NCBI GenBank assembly: GCA_964535315.1
Contig: CAZHTS010000068.1
Location: 1 to 24,830 of the forward strand
Direction of reading: 5' to 3'
Length of the DNA: 24,830 nt
DNA from: CAZHTS01 sp964535315
GTDB lineage: Bacteria > Chloroflexota > Anaerolineae > Anaerolineales > Anaerolineaceae
The notes beneath the pieces were generated by a model. That model saw only the letters and a list, made by a program, of their open reading frames with translations, was not told the origin of the DNA and searched no databases. Each line of letters opens with the position of its first letter. Position 1 is the stretch's first letter. Positions 22,750 to 24,830 of this stretch are shown one piece after another. The translations under genes and the position numbers were made by a program.

Positions 22750-24830
22750 GTGTTTGACCTGTATTACTTCCCCATCTGCATCAGCGCCGGACGTGAAGAA
22801 AGCGACCTGCCAGGGTTGCTGGTCTCTCAGCCGCCGCGCCGCGCCGCCCGCCTGCGCAGCAGCGATCTGTTGATCGCCCTGTTCAGCCAGGCCGGCAGCA
22901 CCCCGCTGGCGCCGGCCGCCGCCCAGGAATTACTGGCGCGCCTGGCAGAGACGTATTACGCCACCCCCGGTTCGGTCACCTCCGGCATGCGCGCCGCCAT
23001 CGAAGAAGTCAACGAGACCCTGCTCAACCGTAACCTGCGCGCCAACCGCGGCGAAAACTGGCAGAGCCTGGGCATCCTCAACCTGGCGGTCATTCACAAC
23101 GAACAGGTGTTGATGGCCCTGGCCGGGCCCACGCACACCTTCGTGTTGACCCGCGCCCAGGTACAAGATCTGACCGACGGCGGCATGGCCGGGCGCGGCC
23201 TGGGCGCCAGCCGGGCCGTGACGCCGCGCTACCTCCAGGTCGAAATCCAGCCCGGCGATTTGCTGGTGCTCTCGCCCAACCCGGCGGCCACCTGGACGGA
23301 AAAAACGCTGGCCGGCAGCCCGGTGCTGACGCTGGACGCCCTGCGCCGCCGGTTGCTCAACCAGGTGGGGCCAGAGCTGCGCGCCGCAGTGATCCAGTTA
23401 CAAAGCGGCAAGGGCATCGTTCACCGCCTGAAACCGCGTCCCATCCTGTCGATGGCCAGCGAGACGCCTGCCCCACCGGCCAGACCTCAACCACAGTCCC
23501 CCAGCGCCTCCGGCGAACCCGTCTCCACGCCGCGCCCGCCCTTGCAGCGCCCCGTTGCCAGTCGGGTGGAAACGCCCCCACCCCCTGCGGCTGCGGTGGG
23601 TTCACCGTCGCAGCCCCGCCCGGCCGCCGCCATACCTGCCCCCGCCCCTCGCCCGGAAGCGCCCCAACCTCAGCCCTTTCCCCCCTCGCAGCCGGCCGAA
23701 GATACCTCGCCCGCCGCCCCGGCAATCGCCGGGGAACCACCGGCCGCCCCGATCGGCGCCGAAGAGCCGGCGGTCGCCTCGCTCCCACCGTTACAACGCC
23801 CGGCCCCCACCCGCCCGGAAACGTCCGCCGCCCCCGCCCAACCCCCTCAGGCGACCGGGGATGCTGCGCCGAACGCCCCGGCAGAACCGGCCCAGGCAGG
23901 TACCGAAACTCAGGCCCCGGCAGTGACAACCGCCCAGGCGCCGCTCAACAATCCCCCAGAGCACAGCGAGCCGCGCTGGCGCTCCATCCTGGCCGCGGCC
24001 TGGAAGAAGGCCGGCGAGTTAAAGAGCGCCGTTGGCGCCCGGCTGCGCGCTGCCCTGCCGCGGCTGCTGCCTTCACAGGGTGACCTGTTCCCGCCGCTCT
24101 CGCCGGGGATGATGACCCTCATTGGCGTCGCCGTCCCGGTGGTGGTGGTGGCCATCGCCATGACCGTCTACCTTCGCCTGGGGTCAAGCGAGACCCACCG
24201 CCTGTATCTGCAAGAGGCCATCTCCTTCGCCGAACAGGCTTCCACCCAGGCTGACCCCATCTTACAGCGCAGCAACTGGGAACAGGCGCTGCACTGGCTG
24301 GACCAGGCTGAGGAATACCAGCAAACGGACGAATCCAAAGCCTTGCGCCAGCGCGCCCAGCAGATGCTCGACCGCATGGATCGGGTCGAGCGGCTCGACT
24401 TTCGCCCGGCGATGTCCGGCGGTTTGGGCAGCATCGTGCAAATCCACCGTATGGTCACCAGCAACGACGATCTCTACGTGTTGGACGGCGCTCAGGGCCG
24501 TGTGCTCCGGGTGGTGTTGGCGGGCAATCGCTACGAACAGCAGACCAGCTTCGTCTGCGGGCCGGGCAAGACCAAGTCCGGGCTGATCATCAGCCAGCTC
24601 GTCGACGTGGTCGCTCTGCCGCCCGGCAACCGTCACAACGCCGCAGTAGTGAGCATCGACACCACCGGCAACCTGCTGTTCTGCGGCCCCAGCCTGCCAG
24701 AACCGGTGGCCGAACCCCTGCCACCCCCCAGCAGCCAGTGGGGGCGGATTACCGCCCTATCGCGCCAACTCAACGACCTGTACATCCTGGACACGGGCCC
24801 CAATACCCGCGCCGTGTGGCGCTATCGCCC
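22750..24830 (+). CDS. Membrane protein with degenerate PP2C-like domain (partial, runs off the window)
   Basis: At least 693 residues are encoded before the window ends. Residues 1-235 resemble a PP2C/PPM phosphatase fold: SLGILNLAVIHNEQVLMALAG, then GLGASRAVTPRYLQVEIQPG and DLLVLSPNP. The metal-binding TDG that should follow the GDLLVL strand is replaced by PNP, and no N-terminal NED motif is seen, so it is probably catalytically inactive. Residues about 238-403 are a long Pro/Ala/Gln linker. A transmembrane helix (about 454-477) follows, then a helical segment (480-540) and the beginning of a probable beta-propeller (DDLYVLDGAQGRVLRVVL; LNDLYILDTGPNTRAVWRY). The start is uncertain: GTG at 22750 has only a distant GAGGA; CTG at 22726 is in frame, and in-frame stops lie at 22714-22719. 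Function unknown; signalling or surface sensing is inferred. Confidence 0.75.
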   Translation, partial: MFDLYYFPICISAGREESDLPGLLVSQPPRRAARLRSSDLLIALFSQAGSTPLAPAAAQELLARLAETYYATPGSVTSGMRAAIEEVNETLLNRNLRANRGENWQSLGILNLAVIHNEQVLMALAGPTHTFVLTRAQVQDLTDGGMAGRGLGASRAVTPRYLQVEIQPGDLLVLSPNPAATWTEKTLAGSPVLTLDALRRRLLNQVGPELRAAVIQLQSGKGIVHRLKPRPILSMASETPAPPARPQPQSPSASGEPVSTPRPPLQRPVASRVETPPPPAAAVGSPSQPRPAAAIPAPAPRPEAPQPQPFPPSQPAEDTSPAAPAIAGEPPAAPIGAEEPAVASLPPLQRPAPTRPETSAAPAQPPQATGDAAPNAPAEPAQAGTETQAPAVTTAQAPLNNPPEHSEPRWRSILAAAWKKAGELKSAVGARLRAALPRLLPSQGDLFPPLSPGMMTLIGVAVPVVVVAIAMTVYLRLGSSETHRLYLQEAISFAEQASTQADPILQRSNWEQALHWLDQAEEYQQTDESKALRQRAQQMLDRMDRVERLDFRPAMSGGLGSIVQIHRMVTSNDDLYVLDGAQGRVLRVVLAGNRYEQQTSFVCGPGKTKSGLIISQLVDVVALPPGNRHNAAVVSIDTTGNLLFCGPSLPEPVAEPLPPPSSQWGRITALSRQLNDLYILDTGPNTRAVWRYR

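Noticed and set aside
23357..23929. Minus-strand open frame of 190 codons near the right end
   Set aside because: It lies opposite the Pro-rich linker of the gene starting at 22750; its Arg/Gly/Pro composition is the complement of that linker.

Overview
This is a GC-rich, gene-dense bacterial window whose gene content best fits the phylum Chloroflexota, probably an Anaerolineae-like lineage. That placement is inferred from three traits seen together: lipoproteins with Thr/Pro/Ala-rich linkers, an NBR1-type Ig domain joined to peptidoglycan-binding repeats, and a sortase in a genome also rich in secreted multihaem cytochromes. No rRNA, tRNA, CRISPR array, transposase or phage gene was seen, so the window looks like ordinary chromosome.

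Layout. Positions 64-1179 (minus) encode a cell-wall-binding lipoprotein. Positions 1581-6114 (plus) hold a three-gene electron-transfer module: a decahaem cytochrome c built from two five-haem halves with EF-hand-like calcium loops, a nonahaem cytochrome c with a C-terminal membrane anchor, and a membrane cytochrome b fused to a monohaem cytochrome c. A perfect 15-bp hairpin separates the first two genes. Two minus-strand genes follow: a zinc-ribbon membrane protein (6124-7023) and a Pro-rich lipoprotein (7154-7942) with a good terminator. A divergent promoter region leads into a sortase (8061-8972) and a small membrane protein (9009-9218).

Positions 9300-14826 look like one operon: a class V aminotransferase, a Cys-rich double [4Fe-4S] protein, an ABC ATPase and two ABC-2 permeases. 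Positions 14936-18654 form a second operon behind a strong sigma70-like promoter: a regulator that fuses an IclR-like protein to a flavin-type split barrel, then an ABC importer (ATPase, permease, NMT1/THI5-like binding lipoprotein). A vitamin or cofactor precursor is the likely cargo, and riboflavin or a thiamine pyrimidine are the main candidates.

Positions 18669-21206 (minus) encode a large HerA/FtsK-like ATPase. Diverging from it is a short operon with a small acidic protein and a fusion of an ITP/XTP pyrophosphatase with an HDDC2/YfbR-like HD nucleotidase (21561-22706). The window ends inside a large membrane protein (from 22750) with a degenerate PP2C-like N-terminus, a Pro-rich linker, one membrane helix and the start of a probable beta-propeller.

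The most novel-looking items are the IclR/split-barrel regulator beside its transporter, the fused nucleotide-sanitation enzyme, and the calcium-loop decahaem cytochrome with its intercistronic hairpin. All functions are read from sequence motifs alone; no database search was possible.
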